A stretch of 64,000 nt of DNA from Macrolepiota albuminosa (lineage: Eukaryota > Basidiomycota > Agaricomycetes > Agaricales > Agaricaceae). The notes beneath the pieces were generated by a model that ran no database searches, was not told the DNA's origin, and saw only the letters and a list, made by a program, of their open reading frames with translations. This document shows positions 32,580 through 43,536 of this stretch, piece by piece (position 1 is the first letter of the stretch; the number at the start of each line of letters is the position of its first letter). The position numbers were made by a program, and so were the translations under genes. The DNA lies in assembly GCA_027475525.1 (NCBI GenBank), contig JAMWFC010000029.1:1178001-1242000 (forward strand), given 5' to 3'.

Positions 32580-33154
32580 AACTTGTCATATCGGTTAACT
32601 TTTGTTTGGTCCTATTTTGAAACTCTTCAGAAACTGGTAACAGTCATATCCAGGAAGCCAGGGTTTCTCCGAGAGGGGTTTCCCCATAGTTTTATTCCAC
32701 ATGATGTTATAAGTGGCAGAATTGACACAGCTTGAATTGTTGATCCTTAATATAGAGGCCTTCTGAAAGACAATTCACGCACAAACACCAATCGTGACGA
32801 AATATCTGTTTGTGGTCACGTGTGCCGAGAACTCGACCCATGCGTCGACCGTGACTTCAGTAGTGGCAGACTCTGAGGTATTATCAATACCTGTAACTGG
32901 GCTCTCAGACACGGTTTGGCAAACGTAAAGAAAGGTAGGTGCATTGGCAGTTCCATACATCGAAATTGTTCTTCTACAACGAGAATGATACTATGTTGTT
33001 CCCGTCACGCGAGCTCGAGAAGACCTGACTTTGCACCCGGAACCAGTCATGGACGATCGGCTCTGATGGGGACGTAAGACGATACGGCCGGAGCTGCAAT
33101 ACCTGGTGGGGGGTGGACGTGAAGTCGAGGGTGATACGAGACTGCTGTTGCGGG
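32580..33154. other. Interval 3' of the KRE6-like remnant
   Basis: Minus-strand frames at 32775-32960 and 32974-33180 are open but do not continue the glycoside hydrolase domain expected after the KRE6-like sequence. One begins ITLDFTSTPHQ, one frame off the end of that gene. No domain recognised. Confidence 0.35.
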
Positions 33155-33740
33155 TTATGACCTGCTGGGGATCGTACCACTCGAGGTCGCCGGTTGCACC
33201 GTACCAGAGATCAACAACCTCCCAGAAGGGGTCGTCGCCGGGATGAAAAGACTGGCCATCGATGTTGAACTCGTCGGAGAAGACGAGCTGGTACTTCTTG
33301 TGTGGGTCTTGGCTTCGTCGGGGGTGGCGCTGTCGATGAGGTCAGGCATCTGGGAAGAGAACAGGCGCTTGGCCTGTGGCGTTGATGCGATGTTGCCGTC
33401 GATGCGTGAGTTGCGTGCTTCATTGCTGAGCACTGGGTAAAACACAAACAGACAGTAGCGCGAGCACGAGTTCAACCAGTACCGCGACGTTGAGAATCCC
33501 GCGCCATGGAAACCCTGTCTTGCGCATCCCATGCATCGTGGGATCATGCATGAGACCCTCCTCGTCGGCCGGCTGCAGCTCGTCTGGCCCGGGATCGTAC
33601 TCGTATGGCCACCAAGACTCCCCGCGGCGCCCCGGAAACACCGACTCGCGCCGTGATAGATTGAGTCCGCAGACACGACGGATTGTCAAACTTTGGCGGC
33701 GGCAGCAGCTGCGCAGAATCCTGGGACCTATGTAGAATTA
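33155..33740 (-). pseudogene. KRE6/SKN1-like beta-glucan synthesis protein, N-terminal remnant
   Basis: The minus strand shows a cytosolic segment, the family context FPWRGILNVAVLVELVLALL (a signal-anchor membrane span), FVFYPVLSNEARN, then the lumenal segment ATPDEAKT, LVFSDEFN, PGDDPFWE and ATGDLEWYDPQQ in sequential frames. These match the start of the GH16-related domain of KRE6/SKN1 proteins, type II membrane proteins needed for beta-1,6-glucan. At least one frame change separates the anchor from the lumenal part, and the catalytic core after WYDP is not found. It is therefore a truncated, probably dead copy. Confidence 0.7.
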
Positions 33741-34364
33741 TTATAGGTACTTCAACCGTCGGATAACGTCAAACGAGTAGGAGTACCGAGACAGATTGTG
33801 TGCGCTTTCATTGGTTCCAGGTGTAAATTCATTAGAGTCCTTATCACCTCGCAGCGCGAAATATAGATGACGAGTGTCTTTGCCAGCTTTCAACCGTGCA
33901 CTTTCGCGCGTAAGGCTTTAAAAAATGACCTCAACAGTCACACTCTCGCTGTCGACTCTCATCGGTATCCGGCGGAACTCATAGGTGCACTCGGAGTAAC
34001 CGTACTCGCCTCGCACTGATCAAGAAACGATGTTGTCACGGCAAGCGGAGAATGACATGAGGCTTCCCAAGACCTCTTATCGCGCAGGTGTTCTGCCGCA
34101 TGGTAGCTATAGTGCCTGTATCCGTGAATAAGACGAAGGCTGCTGAAAGACAACATGTGTCATATCCAGGTTACACTTATAAAGTATACATGTACTTGTA
34201 TAAGTACCTCAGGTTTAGCATTAAAAAAAACTCAGCGGGTACAATCCAAACCAACTTTCCAGTGATAGAATATAAGAAAACATGGAGAGGGCAGCATATA
34301 CGTGACACAAAAAAAAAAACTTGATAGACTCGCCAAGGTGAGTTCAGCTTCATGAACCACCAGA
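33741..34364. other. Interval without a recognised gene
   Basis: Between the divergently and convergently read neighbours; a short plus-strand frame at 34088-34324 has no features. It likely contains the 3' UTR of the Tra2-like gene. Confidence 0.4.
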
Positions 34365-35231
34365 TCAGTGCCTTCGGTCATCATACCGACCTCGGTCCCG
34401 GTCATGGTCCCGTCCATAACCGCGGTCGCGGTCCCTATCACCTCGATCGTAGTCTCGATAGCCTCCCCGCTCACCCCGGTCATAATCCCTGCGATCGTCG
34501 TGGCGATAACGCCCGCCGCGTCCACCACGATCATCGTAATCACGTGAATAACGACTGTCGTAGGGGCGGGGATCGTAAAACCTTTCGACTGTAGAGAGAA
34601 ATTATCAAAACAGGGCTCGCATGTAGTCAAAAAGTATTTACAGTCATTCCGCTTAGGAGGCCCATAATAGCGACCAGGGGTAGGTGTCCTCGCACGTCCC
34701 CGACGAGCCTACGAGAAATGAAAAACTGTTTCGGAAACATGGGTAGAAATCTCTGACCTTTTCTACGGTCATGGTCTTGCCCATGAGTTCGGTAGAGTTC
34801 AAGGCAGTGATAGCTGCGTCAGCTTCCTCTGCAGACTCCATCGTGACAAAACCAAAACCGCGCGACTCACGCGTATGCGGGTCATACATAACTGAAGCTT
34901 TCTTGACCTAGAAAGAGAGTGAACATACAGACAATTGGGAAGTGCGGTCAACGACATACTCTACCAATTTTTGCAAAAGCGGATTCAAGGGCACGTGTGT
35001 CAACTCGGTGATTGAGCCCAGAGACGTGGAGATTATTTCCGGGGTTGCTTCTACTAAAGATGTCAACAACGAGATTGAATACTGTGCGAAAAAAGCTTGC
35101 CCCCGTTCACCATCCCTTTGAGCAGCGCCAGGGCTTCGACTCCTGCTTGAGCGCCGAGGTCTGTCACCACCGTCATCCCTACGGGGCGACCGGCCTCCGT
35201 TGGAGTTCCAGCCTTGCTCGTCGGTGATCAT
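34365..35231 (-). CDS. Tra2-like SR-type RNA-binding protein
   Basis: Exons start at 35231. Exon 1 (35101-35231) encodes an Arg/Ser-rich N-terminus (RRSSRSRSPG). Exon 2 (34960-35053) begins the RRM (NNLHVSGLNHRVDTRALESAF). Exon 3 ends at the RNP1 and fold end (RESRGFGFVTMES, TMTVEK). Exon 4 gives RRGRARTPTPGRYYGPPKR. The last exon is an Arg/Asp/Tyr/Gly-rich tail ending RYDDRRH at TGA 34365. The order RS - RRM - linker - R/G-rich tail is that of Transformer-2, a splicing regulator in the nucleus. The first intron uses a GC donor (GCAAGC). The gene appears intact. Confidence 0.88.
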
Positions 35232-35873
35232 TGCACTGCCATTGCCCAGACTGGCGTCATGGGTTGGAATGCTAATTCCGCCGCTTGTGGGCGCAATGTC
35301 TTGATTAGATTGCCAGGCTGGGGAAGACGAGGAGAGTGGCGTTAGGATGTGATTAAGCTGTGAACTGGGTGCGACGAAGGAGAATGTTGTGGGCGAGATC
35401 CATCAACTATTGTCGACAAGAACGATGCGAACAATTGAGGTGTGGTCCCAATCGAAAAAAATGAGAGAAATGTCGGAAACATAAGCGCAATTGAGCGCTA
35501 GAAGGAATGTTATATCGACCGCATATTGGCCTTGAGCCAACATTTGTGACGAATCAAGTACGGTCGAACTGAGAATTGGATGCTGGTATTGTACTGAAGC
35601 TGTCGAAGACGGCGTACGGTGGCCGTGGTTGGGAACGTACCGTCTTCCATTGTTGGCTATTGCTAGTCGCTGTTGACGTCGTCGACGGTCTGTTCGTTTT
35701 TGTTTGCTGGCAGCAAGTGTTGGCAAGTCAAGTGAGGCAAGTGCGGCTGTGCTCTATTTGCCAATCATTTAACAACATTGCTTTTTCTCACGGAGGGACT
35801 CGAGAAAAATTGAAACCGAAGACCAAAAGTATTAATACATCCAGAATATACAAAGAGCCCTGTGTCTGCGGCT
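35232..35873. other. Intergenic region, promoter side of the Tra2-like gene
   Basis: Short overlapping frames on both strands without recognisable domains. It lies directly upstream of the minus-strand Tra2-like start. Confidence 0.4.
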
Positions 35874-36317
35874 TCAATTAAAAAGCCTATCTTCAATGGT
35901 ATCCTCCCCCACATCCCACCGCACCCTTTCCGCTGCCAGTTCCTCCCTTATATTCGTCTCACTCGTCAGACTGATCGGCAGACCATCAGCTCGTAGCATC
36001 CGGAGGGCGGCCAGAACCCAATCCTGGCTGTCGAAATTTATGTCATTATATACCACTTCAATATCCCTTAGCCTTGTCTTCAGCCAATCGATTTTCGCGG
36101 CGGGGATCGTGCCAACTTTGCATCCGCCACGCAGCGTCTGCGTGCGTCCAAATCGGGTTTTGTGCCCAGCTATGTACTGGTAGTTGTTCCAGCTCCCAGT
36201 GAGTTCGAATTCGAATACGTTGTTCGCATCTTGCAGCGCCACGAGACTCCAGCGCTCTGTGCGACGCGGATGGCCTTGGAGGTCATAATGGGCAACGATT
36301 AAGGGGTACGATGTCAT
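35874..36317 (-). CDS. Hypothetical protein, 147 aa (possibly DUF6914-like)
   Basis: A single uninterrupted exon starting MTSYPLIVAHYD. Visible blocks are ERWSLVALQD, YIAGHKTRFGRTQ, and a C-terminal segment DINFDSQDWVLAALRMLRADG. The pattern of a Trp-Ser-Leu strand, a His-x-x-Gly-x turn and QDWV near the end resembles small fungal proteins grouped as DUF6914. No signal peptide or membrane span. Function unknown. Confidence 0.6.
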   Translation of the reverse strand: MTSYPLIVAHYDLQGHPRRTERWSLVALQDANNVFEFELTGSWNNYQYIAGHKTRFGRTQTLRGGCKVGTIPAAKIDWLKTRLRDIEVVYNDINFDSQDWVLAALRMLRADGLPISLTSETNIREELAAERVRWDVGEDTIEDRLFN

Positions 36318-38262
36318 CAGGTCTGTCTATTCATCTGCTATAGTCAATCGGACAAAAGGTAAATGAAAGAGTTAACTTACAACGAATCCTGTTTCGTAGT
36401 GCTAAGTAATGACTATCTCGTCGAACTTGAAGTCTCCTTCCAAAGAAAAGGGGGGGACGTATTATGTCTGGATTACAAGGCAAAAAGGTCGAGTCTGATG
36501 GTCTTCTACATAACAGACAACTGATGTACCTCGGGATGTTCCCGTGAGGCAAAGTCAGTGTACAAAGCCTCGTGTATGTAGGTCCTCATCCGACTACGTG
36601 GTTCGAGCTCTGCTATCTATTTGATCTTCGTCTAGCATAATTCCTGGTATGGGGCATCGTGCCAACAGGGCTCCTCTCGCTCATTTTGGGGTTGCGGAAT
36701 TAATTACACGACTTGCCATAAACGGCGCCAGCCATTCCTTGGCAGCCCCAAGGTAATATAATACAGCCAATGTACTGACTCAGTGGCCATTATTCTCAGA
36801 GAGGATCCGACCACGTACATGGATCAAACAGGAACCAATCACGACGTCATTTGACTTGTACAGTCCATACATCAGGCACTATAGACGTATTCGCTAGTTC
36901 ACACACACACCGTGCAGGGGTTTTTCAAAGGGGTATTCCTCTGCATTTCTAAATTTGGGTAATTGAATGACTTTAGCCCAGTAGCCGGTATTTTGGTATT
37001 CTGATAACGTGTGACCGACGCGATCTCGCTTTTCAGACAACGCGAGATCAGTGACATATCTTCCTCTTTTCCAGGCTCACATGGCCTCCCAATGGCCCTC
37101 TCCGTCTCATCACTTACTTTCTTATCTACAACTGCGTCCATGGTTTCGCCGAGGCTCGACTCTGCGATGATCATTGGCCGGTTGATGATGAAATCAATAC
37201 TGACGTATGACCGCCGATGTGACTTTTTGCTGACTCGATTGCAAGAAGCCTCGCTCACGGTGAACTTGACAAACGCTGTGGCGTTACCGTCTTCTCTCCA
37301 CTGATTCTCGGGCATTTAATGTGGTGTTTATTCTCAAGGTTGGAGGGAGCCCATTGCACTGAAGTTTTATACGCTCGTCCTTTTGTTACATACGCGGAAC
37401 CTTAAATCAAGTGTATGTATGTGTCCATTGTTAGATGCCGTCCCTAAATTATCGGGGACGTGCAAAGGCTAAGAGATAACATTTCCGATGCGAGCTCTTG
37501 TGGGCGTACGTGGGTGATATTTTAGCCTCGATTCGTTTATCTGGGGCTTCTTTTTTGATTTTTCGTCTGCTGATTTCTTTCTTGGTTCTTCTGCTCGGTT
37601 ATCATCTGCAGCCACAGATCGTGAGGTACACAGGGCAACCCTTTGCCTTGACGAAAACTTCAGCACGTTTAGTGACGGTTCAGGAATGCGCTCAATTGAA
37701 TGGCCATGACGCTTTCATTTATATCTAACCATGATTAAGGGATGAAGGCGTGAACTCATCGGAAGTGGCACAAAATCCACAAACAGACGCCGTGACAGGA
37801 CAAGATCCATCCGGTGTGATGATCGCGTTGATTGTCTCTTGTGAGGTTCAGTTTCCTGTACAGATCTTGTTATCGATGGCCACCTGATTGTATCGTACAT
37901 ATGTTCACAAGACGCTGATTCTATGTGGCGGTTTGTCCACTCGAATGGCTGAATGATGTTTAACCGCTTTGACATGGATCAAAGTTGTTGTAAATCATTT
38001 GGCCCTGTGGGTCCAAGCAGGGGTACCCCATATGTAACTCCGTCTGATTTTCCCCCACAAAGAACAACATGGCCACTCCGACAATCCTTTATTCAAAAGT
38101 ACAATAAACCTTGTAATGGCCCATGGCAACTGGCAACTGTCTCTTTGTTGTTTGTTTCTTTGTCTGGCCAACAATAACGAGTTCGACTGACCAGTAGATA
38201 ACTGGCGTCTCTGACACGGTGGAAATGTTACCGCACCTAATATTGTATTTTCTTGTACCGAA
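36318..38262. other. Long interval without a firm gene
   Basis: The best frame is minus-strand 36899-37315 (138 codons, MPENQWRED start, FIINRPMIIAESSLG inside), which could be a small gene, but no domain, signal peptide or paralogue supports it. Other frames are short. The right end is upstream sequence for the gene at 38263. Confidence 0.35.
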
Positions 38263-39711
38263 ATGGCTACTGCGACGTCTTCTTCATTATTATCTCATCA
38301 TTATCCAGGTGCACATGGATACCCTCAACATGTCCATCGGCCAGCCAAATATCGTTTTGATGACCTGCCCAAGTCCAACGTGTCCGACGAGACATATACG
38401 CATACGACGAGTCAAGTCGAGGCTGATACTTGGAGACCATCTCCATCTCCACCGAAATTCTCGGAGACAGGGTCACAGCCAGACAATTATTCCTTCGAGG
38501 ATAGTGTACGCTCATCGTCAGTGATACTCGTTCGGTACATATTTACCTCATCCTAAAAAAGCTGACTAGGGTCCAATTCCCGCATAATGCACCGAGAGAA
38601 TCACTTCGCGACTCGAAATCCGTCATATCTTCGACGCCACCTGCTCGACCAACACAGCCGTTTGCAAAAAACGCCGGATCTTTTGAAGTGATGGAACGAC
38701 CGCAATCGGCAAGTTCGTCTGCAAGTTCTGAAGTGTCGGAACTGGAGCCTGTGCGCCCAGGAGGCGAAGCTGCGAGGGAAGATCTCGCCCGGAGGCTTCG
38801 CGAGCGCCGTTTTAGAGACCTCATAACGGGCGACTTTTGCTGCATGCAGTGTCAAACTTTCATTTCATCGGTAATACTCTTGTGATTTTTTTCCTGTTGC
38901 GGAAAGTTAATTCGGATTTCTCATCATAAAGCCACGTACACAAGGCGAAGCATCAGGGACGCTACTTCATCTTTTGTGCCCGAATTGCCCAGCTGTATAT
39001 TGTCGAGGATGTAAGAAGCCTGTTAGGTGCGACCGTAATTGCAATGCACGGCACAACTGCGCTGTCAAACGATGCTGCTCGGAGGTCCGCGCGGTGGCCA
39101 TCTTCGAATACCTATCTGCATTTGATCAGTTCTATCTCGAATGTGCTGCAGCCTTCCATATAATCTGTGACGAGACTATCTTGGATGCTGGTCAGCGCAG
39201 CGAGTTTCTAAATTATATTCTCTCCAACGCCGACCAGAACGATGCGCGTCAATTTCTTTCGGTGCTGAAACGTACCGTCAGGACTGTCTACTTTTGGCTC
39301 CTTCCTGAAGAGGACAGCAACGTCGTCGACTGTTGCGTGGGCACCATGTTGGACGTCTCATTCCTTCCAGGGGTCCTATACAAACTTTTACTTCAATCGC
39401 GCTGGCAGGGAAGACTCCGTAGTCCTCGATGGGGGAGCTTGTTCCACGCCATCGAGAAATTGATCAAGACTCTAGCACACAGGCGGGACGAAGACCTCAC
39501 TAGCGTGGTGTACTCACCTCTCAGTGTGATCGACCAGTCGAGAGGTCTCGGGGCGTGGTTATGGGAAGACGACGAGACTTGTATATGGAAAAGCTCCCAT
39601 ATTGCTGGTCCATCCCAAACCCTTGCTGAGTGGATTTCTTTCCTAGAAGATGTTTCGCAGCAACCCGGTTTTTACGTCGATCATACATCCAGTTCATCAT
39701 ATTCACATTGA
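38263..39711 (+). CDS. RING/IBR-like cysteine-cluster protein, tandem paralogue A
   Basis: Exons 38263-38516, 38570-38870 and 38932-39711 give about 444 aa; introns are 53 and 61 nt. A Ser/Pro-rich N-terminus is followed by a zinc-ligand cluster: CCMQC, CPNC, YCRGC, CDRNC, H and C in ARHNC, then CC. The spacing is RING/IBR-like but does not fit a textbook RING. Directly after it comes SEVRAVAIFEYLSAFDQFYL and a helical C-terminal domain with SVLKRTVRTVYFWL. Its neighbour at 40138 has the same order. A ubiquitin-ligase role is an inference from the cysteine pattern only. Confidence 0.7.
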
Positions 39712-40137
39712 TCTACATTCCATTTCAACCCCAATATTCGCATTTTTCGATAGTGTTAGATTTCATCAACACCTTGTAGACACGCTATACCTTTTATCGT
39801 ATCGGACGAATGCCGTTCTGTTCAAAAACATTCAACTAAATTTGGGCGCCTATTGAATGATTGTGATAAGATAACATATGATAACGTATGGGTGTGGCTG
39901 TGACCATAATGGGTCCATGCTCTGTTGCCTTGTTACCAGTTTCTCGTCGTTTGTGTGCCACCGCTTCAGCCCAACGCCATGAAATACAATAAAATCAAGC
40001 ACAGACAAAACAAGCATTTTTTTGTTGTCGACCTTGAAAAGAATAATAGACGCGCCCACAGGATGGATAATGTCGACATATGTAACGACGGTACATGATG
40101 AGACGAGAAAGACTTGGCCACCCTTGCTGGACGGTAG
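39712..40137. other. Spacer between the two tandem paralogues
   Basis: No gene seen. It carries the 3' end of paralogue A and the promoter of paralogue B. Confidence 0.4.
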
Positions 40138-42183
40138 ATGGCAGCTGTCGCACCGCCTCCATTTCCGCATCGATTTGGTCCATATTATCATGAACATCCG
40201 TATCCGCCACCGTTCATCCCAGGAAGGAAACCGACACCGCCAGTGAATCACGCTCCCTCTGGGCCACATCCACCTCCAGGCACTTCTGAATTCGACCAAG
40301 CTGCATTCGGCACAAATCCACAGCCGGAACCGCAACGGGCTCAGCAGCCGGAACCGCAACAAGCTCAGCAGCCGGAACTGCAACAGGCTCAGCAGCCGAA
40401 ACCGCAACAGGCTCAGCAGCCGGAACCACAACAAGCTCAGCAGCCGAAACCGCAACAGGCTCAGCAGCCGCAACCGCAACAGGCTCAGCAGCCGCAACCG
40501 CAACAAGCTCAGCAGCCGAACCCGCAACAGGCTCAGCAGCCTGAGCCTGATCGTGCAAGACCTCATCGGCGGCGGGACAGACGCGTAACATTTGGTACAA
40601 TTACAGAACAACCTCAGCGGACGACACAAGATGCAGGCCCGCGTCCATCCCGGAATAGTACAGAGGCACCTACCGTTACCGTTCCTCAATCTCAACCCTC
40701 ATCGACAACTCTCGAGCAACAAAGAGAGCAGCTCCTTTCCTCGCTTCTACACCACTTCCCCCCAGCGGCGTCGATATATCGACTGTTAGTAAACCTCCTA
40801 GACGACCCTCAATTGATCCAGCTGCTTATAGATAAACTAAATGGCCCACTCACCCAACAACATTTTCTAGAGATTCAGGATGCCTTTACGATTCCCCAGG
40901 AAGAAGAGGAAGGGATCATCAGGGTATTGAACAACCCAGGGGACCCCAACGCCGCGACTTTAGTGACACAATTCGTCGAGGTGATATTGGATCGTCCATA
41001 TCCAACATCAGATACGGTCCCGGCTTCGACAGATGGCGCACCCTCTTGTTTTGGTCGCCTGATTCCCTCCTGTGTACGAAATAGACTCCCATGTCTGAAT
41101 CGAAGACGACGACGATCTACCCGCGCTCGTGCGAGTTCTTCCGCAGCTGCAGCTCAAGCCGCGCAGCCTTCGACAGTGCATCAGGACGGAACGGGGACGT
41201 TTCCTGCTTGGAAACTTCGTGAGGGTCCATTGAGGAATCACATCGTCGAACCTTTCACTTGCACAGAGTGCGGGACGAATATACCGGCTGTAAGTAATAT
41301 ATATTTTTTTAAAAAAAGAAAACGCTAACGTTGTCTGAACCAGAATCGTACAAGAGGAACTGACCCACAGCTCGGCACAAATCTCCATCTCCGTTGCCCG
41401 AACCCCAGGTGTCGGGCCGTCTTCTGCCGGGGATGCCACCGCGCAGTGACTGGGTGCCAGCCCAACTGTACCGCCAGACACGCGTGTGGACTCAAGAGCT
41501 GCTGCTCCGAAGTCCGTGCGATAGCCATCTTCGAGTACCTGTCTGTGTTCGATGAGGAATATCTCACCAGAATCCGAAACTTCCATCATGGGGCTGCAAA
41601 CGCTCATACACGCGCCAATCGGCTCGAGTTTCTCCAACACGCCTTTAATCCAGGCAGTCGACGCGATCCACGCTTTCGTGGCTTCATTTCCGTCTTGAAG
41701 CGTACTCTGAAATATGTCTCGTTCTGGCTCAAACCTAGTATCCCGGAAAATGTCGCATGCCTTGTTGTTGCTTATATGGTGGCGATGTCGTTCCTCGCGG
41801 AAGTTATTAATGCCTTCCTGGTGCGAGGCATCGACAGCCTGGCGCATTTTCGAGCAAGAGGGTATCTCATGCACAGGATCGTGGATCTCCTGTTTGCTTG
41901 GAGCGTAGATCCCTCTGGCCCATTCTATGAGCTGATGGAAGAATCACCGTTAATCATTGTCAGATCGCCTGGCACAAGGTCCCTGATGTGGGATCCAGAG
42001 CTTGTGTTCGAGCGTCATTTTGCCCCCCGCGGAACCCCGGGAATTTTAGACAACATGCGTAATTTATGGACCAGGATTGAAAATGAAGTTGGCGCAGAAA
42101 GATTGCGCGCTGCAGCAAATGAATTCGACCCGAGATTATACGACCGTGGACACGGTTTGTCTCTTATCCGGCGGGGACCTTAG
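40138..42183 (+). CDS. RING/IBR-like cysteine-cluster protein, tandem paralogue B with octapeptide repeats
   Basis: Exons 40138-41289 and 41344-42183 give about 663 aa. The N-terminal half is Pro-rich and includes ten QPxPQQAQ octapeptides (40321-40560). Then come a helical part (about 200-300), an Arg/Ala-rich segment and the zinc-ligand cluster split by the intron: CTECGTNIPA | CPNPRC, FCRGC, TGCQPNC, ARHACGL, CCSEVRAIAIFEYLSVFDEEYL. The C-terminal helical domain includes FISVLKRTLKYVSFWLKP, aligned with paralogue A. It is longer than A because of the repeat-bearing N-terminus. The intron falls within the cysteine cluster in both genes. Confidence 0.72.
40321..40560 (+). repeat. Ten 24-bp tandem repeats coding QPxPQQAQ
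   Basis: The 24-nt unit CAGCCGGAACCGCAACAAGC... repeats ten times in register with codons. The third residue varies (E, K, Q, N) through changes at its codon's first or last base, and the first and last units are the most divergent. The array is also open in minus-strand frames, an effect of the short unit. Confidence 0.93.
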
Positions 42184-42286
42184 CAACGACTAATAATTTC
42201 TTACGATACATAATGTTATATTACCGACTTAATGAAATGGAACAGAGACGCGTTGTTTGTCTCTGTTGAATTTGCTCTAAACCACC

Positions 42287-43144
42287 ATGACGGACCAAAA
42301 TTTAGCGACTGAGCAGTTATTAGAGCTACTAGTACAACTCAAGGTCCTTCGTGTCTCTTCTTGCTAATTTTCATATTTAAAGTGTTCCAGAAAACTACTC
42401 CAGATGCAGCTCGCACGATTCTCAATGGGCAGCCTCAGATCGCCTATGCACTCATGACTCTTCTCGTCAAACTGAATGCAGTCAACTTTGAGGTCTTCCA
42501 AGCAAGTTCCAAGCGTTATAATGCTTAACTATGCTAAGACTCGTTATAGAAAACACTTGCAGAGTTTGGATCAAATTCCAGACAAGGCACCAACTCAATA
42601 CCTGCACCAATACCACGGCCTGGCATCCCTTCAAACCCACAGCCCACTGCATCAGTAACACCTGTTCCAGCACTTCCACCACACATGCAACCACAGGCCC
42701 AGCACTATCGTACCGCCACACCGCCATACCCGTACCAGAATGGCCACACCCCACCGCCCCAGATCCACCAGCAGCAACCATACAGCCAACCGGCCTACCA
42801 GCAGCCAGGCTATGGATACAGCCAGCCTCAGCCCATGTACGCGTATTCCGGGTACAACACCCCACCCACTGCTCCGACGCGGCTCCCGGATACCCTGGCT
42901 TCTATCCCCGAAGAGCAGAAGGTATGTATCAATAATTTGATATAAGAGCAGTGATCGCTGACTTATTTCATAGGCGCTGATCATGCGTGTCATTACAATG
43001 ACTCCAGAACAGCTGAATGCTTTGCCCCCCCAAGAGCGTCAAACATACATTCAATTGGTACGTACATACTTTTAATACCAAGGGTTTTCCGTTCATCTTC
43101 TCATTTCTTGCAACCAGCGCAACACACTTGGCATTCCGACATAA
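42287..43144 (+). CDS. CstF-64-like hinge/C-terminal domain protein without RRM
   Basis: Five exons (42287-42343, 42391-42501, 42550-42921, 42974-43057, 43118-43144) give 216 aa. The N-terminus is the CstF hinge (QLLELLVQLKKTTPDAARTIL, NGQPQIAYALMTLLVKLNA, FEVFQKTL). The middle is Pro/Gln/Tyr-rich. The end is the CSTF C-terminal domain (LASIPEEQKALIMRVITMTP, LNALPPQERQTYIQL). These parts of CstF-64/Rna15 bind CstF-77 and other 3'-end processing factors in the nucleus. The usual N-terminal RRM is absent and the ATG directly precedes the hinge. The second intron has a GC donor (GCAAGT). Confidence 0.85.
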
Positions 43145-43536
43145 CCTCGCTTCTCAGAAACGAACACCACGTTCCCCTATAGTTGTTCTGGTCAATGTGT
43201 TTGGCGAGGGAGCCACATAGAAACCAGATACCGCCATTTCACCACCCTTTGAACGGGCCAAGGTAGCAATGGTATTTACCGAAATGAGCACTTGTCAGCA
43301 TGAAATCTCGACTGTCGCGTAGATTCGACATCCCATTAACTATAGGAATTCTGCTCTTCGCTCTCATTTTTATCACACATCCTCATCGTACGTGTCAATC
43401 ATTGGAGGTATCCTATGCACCGTCTAGTCGCGATAAAAGAATGATTAAAAAACTATGAATTATACAGTAACAGGTTTTTTGTCTTTTTGAGCTGTCACCA
43501 CCGTCAGCCAGTATTTTGAACATTCACAACATTCAA
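43145..43536. other. 3' intergenic region between convergent genes
   Basis: No gene seen; the CstF-like gene and coatomer beta converge here. Confidence 0.5.

Noticed and set aside
39850..40695. Long minus-strand frame with Leu/Arg-rich repeats opposite the octapeptide repeat
   Set aside because: It is the antisense shadow of the 24-bp repeat in the plus-strand gene; a short unit with no stop in any frame keeps all frames open.
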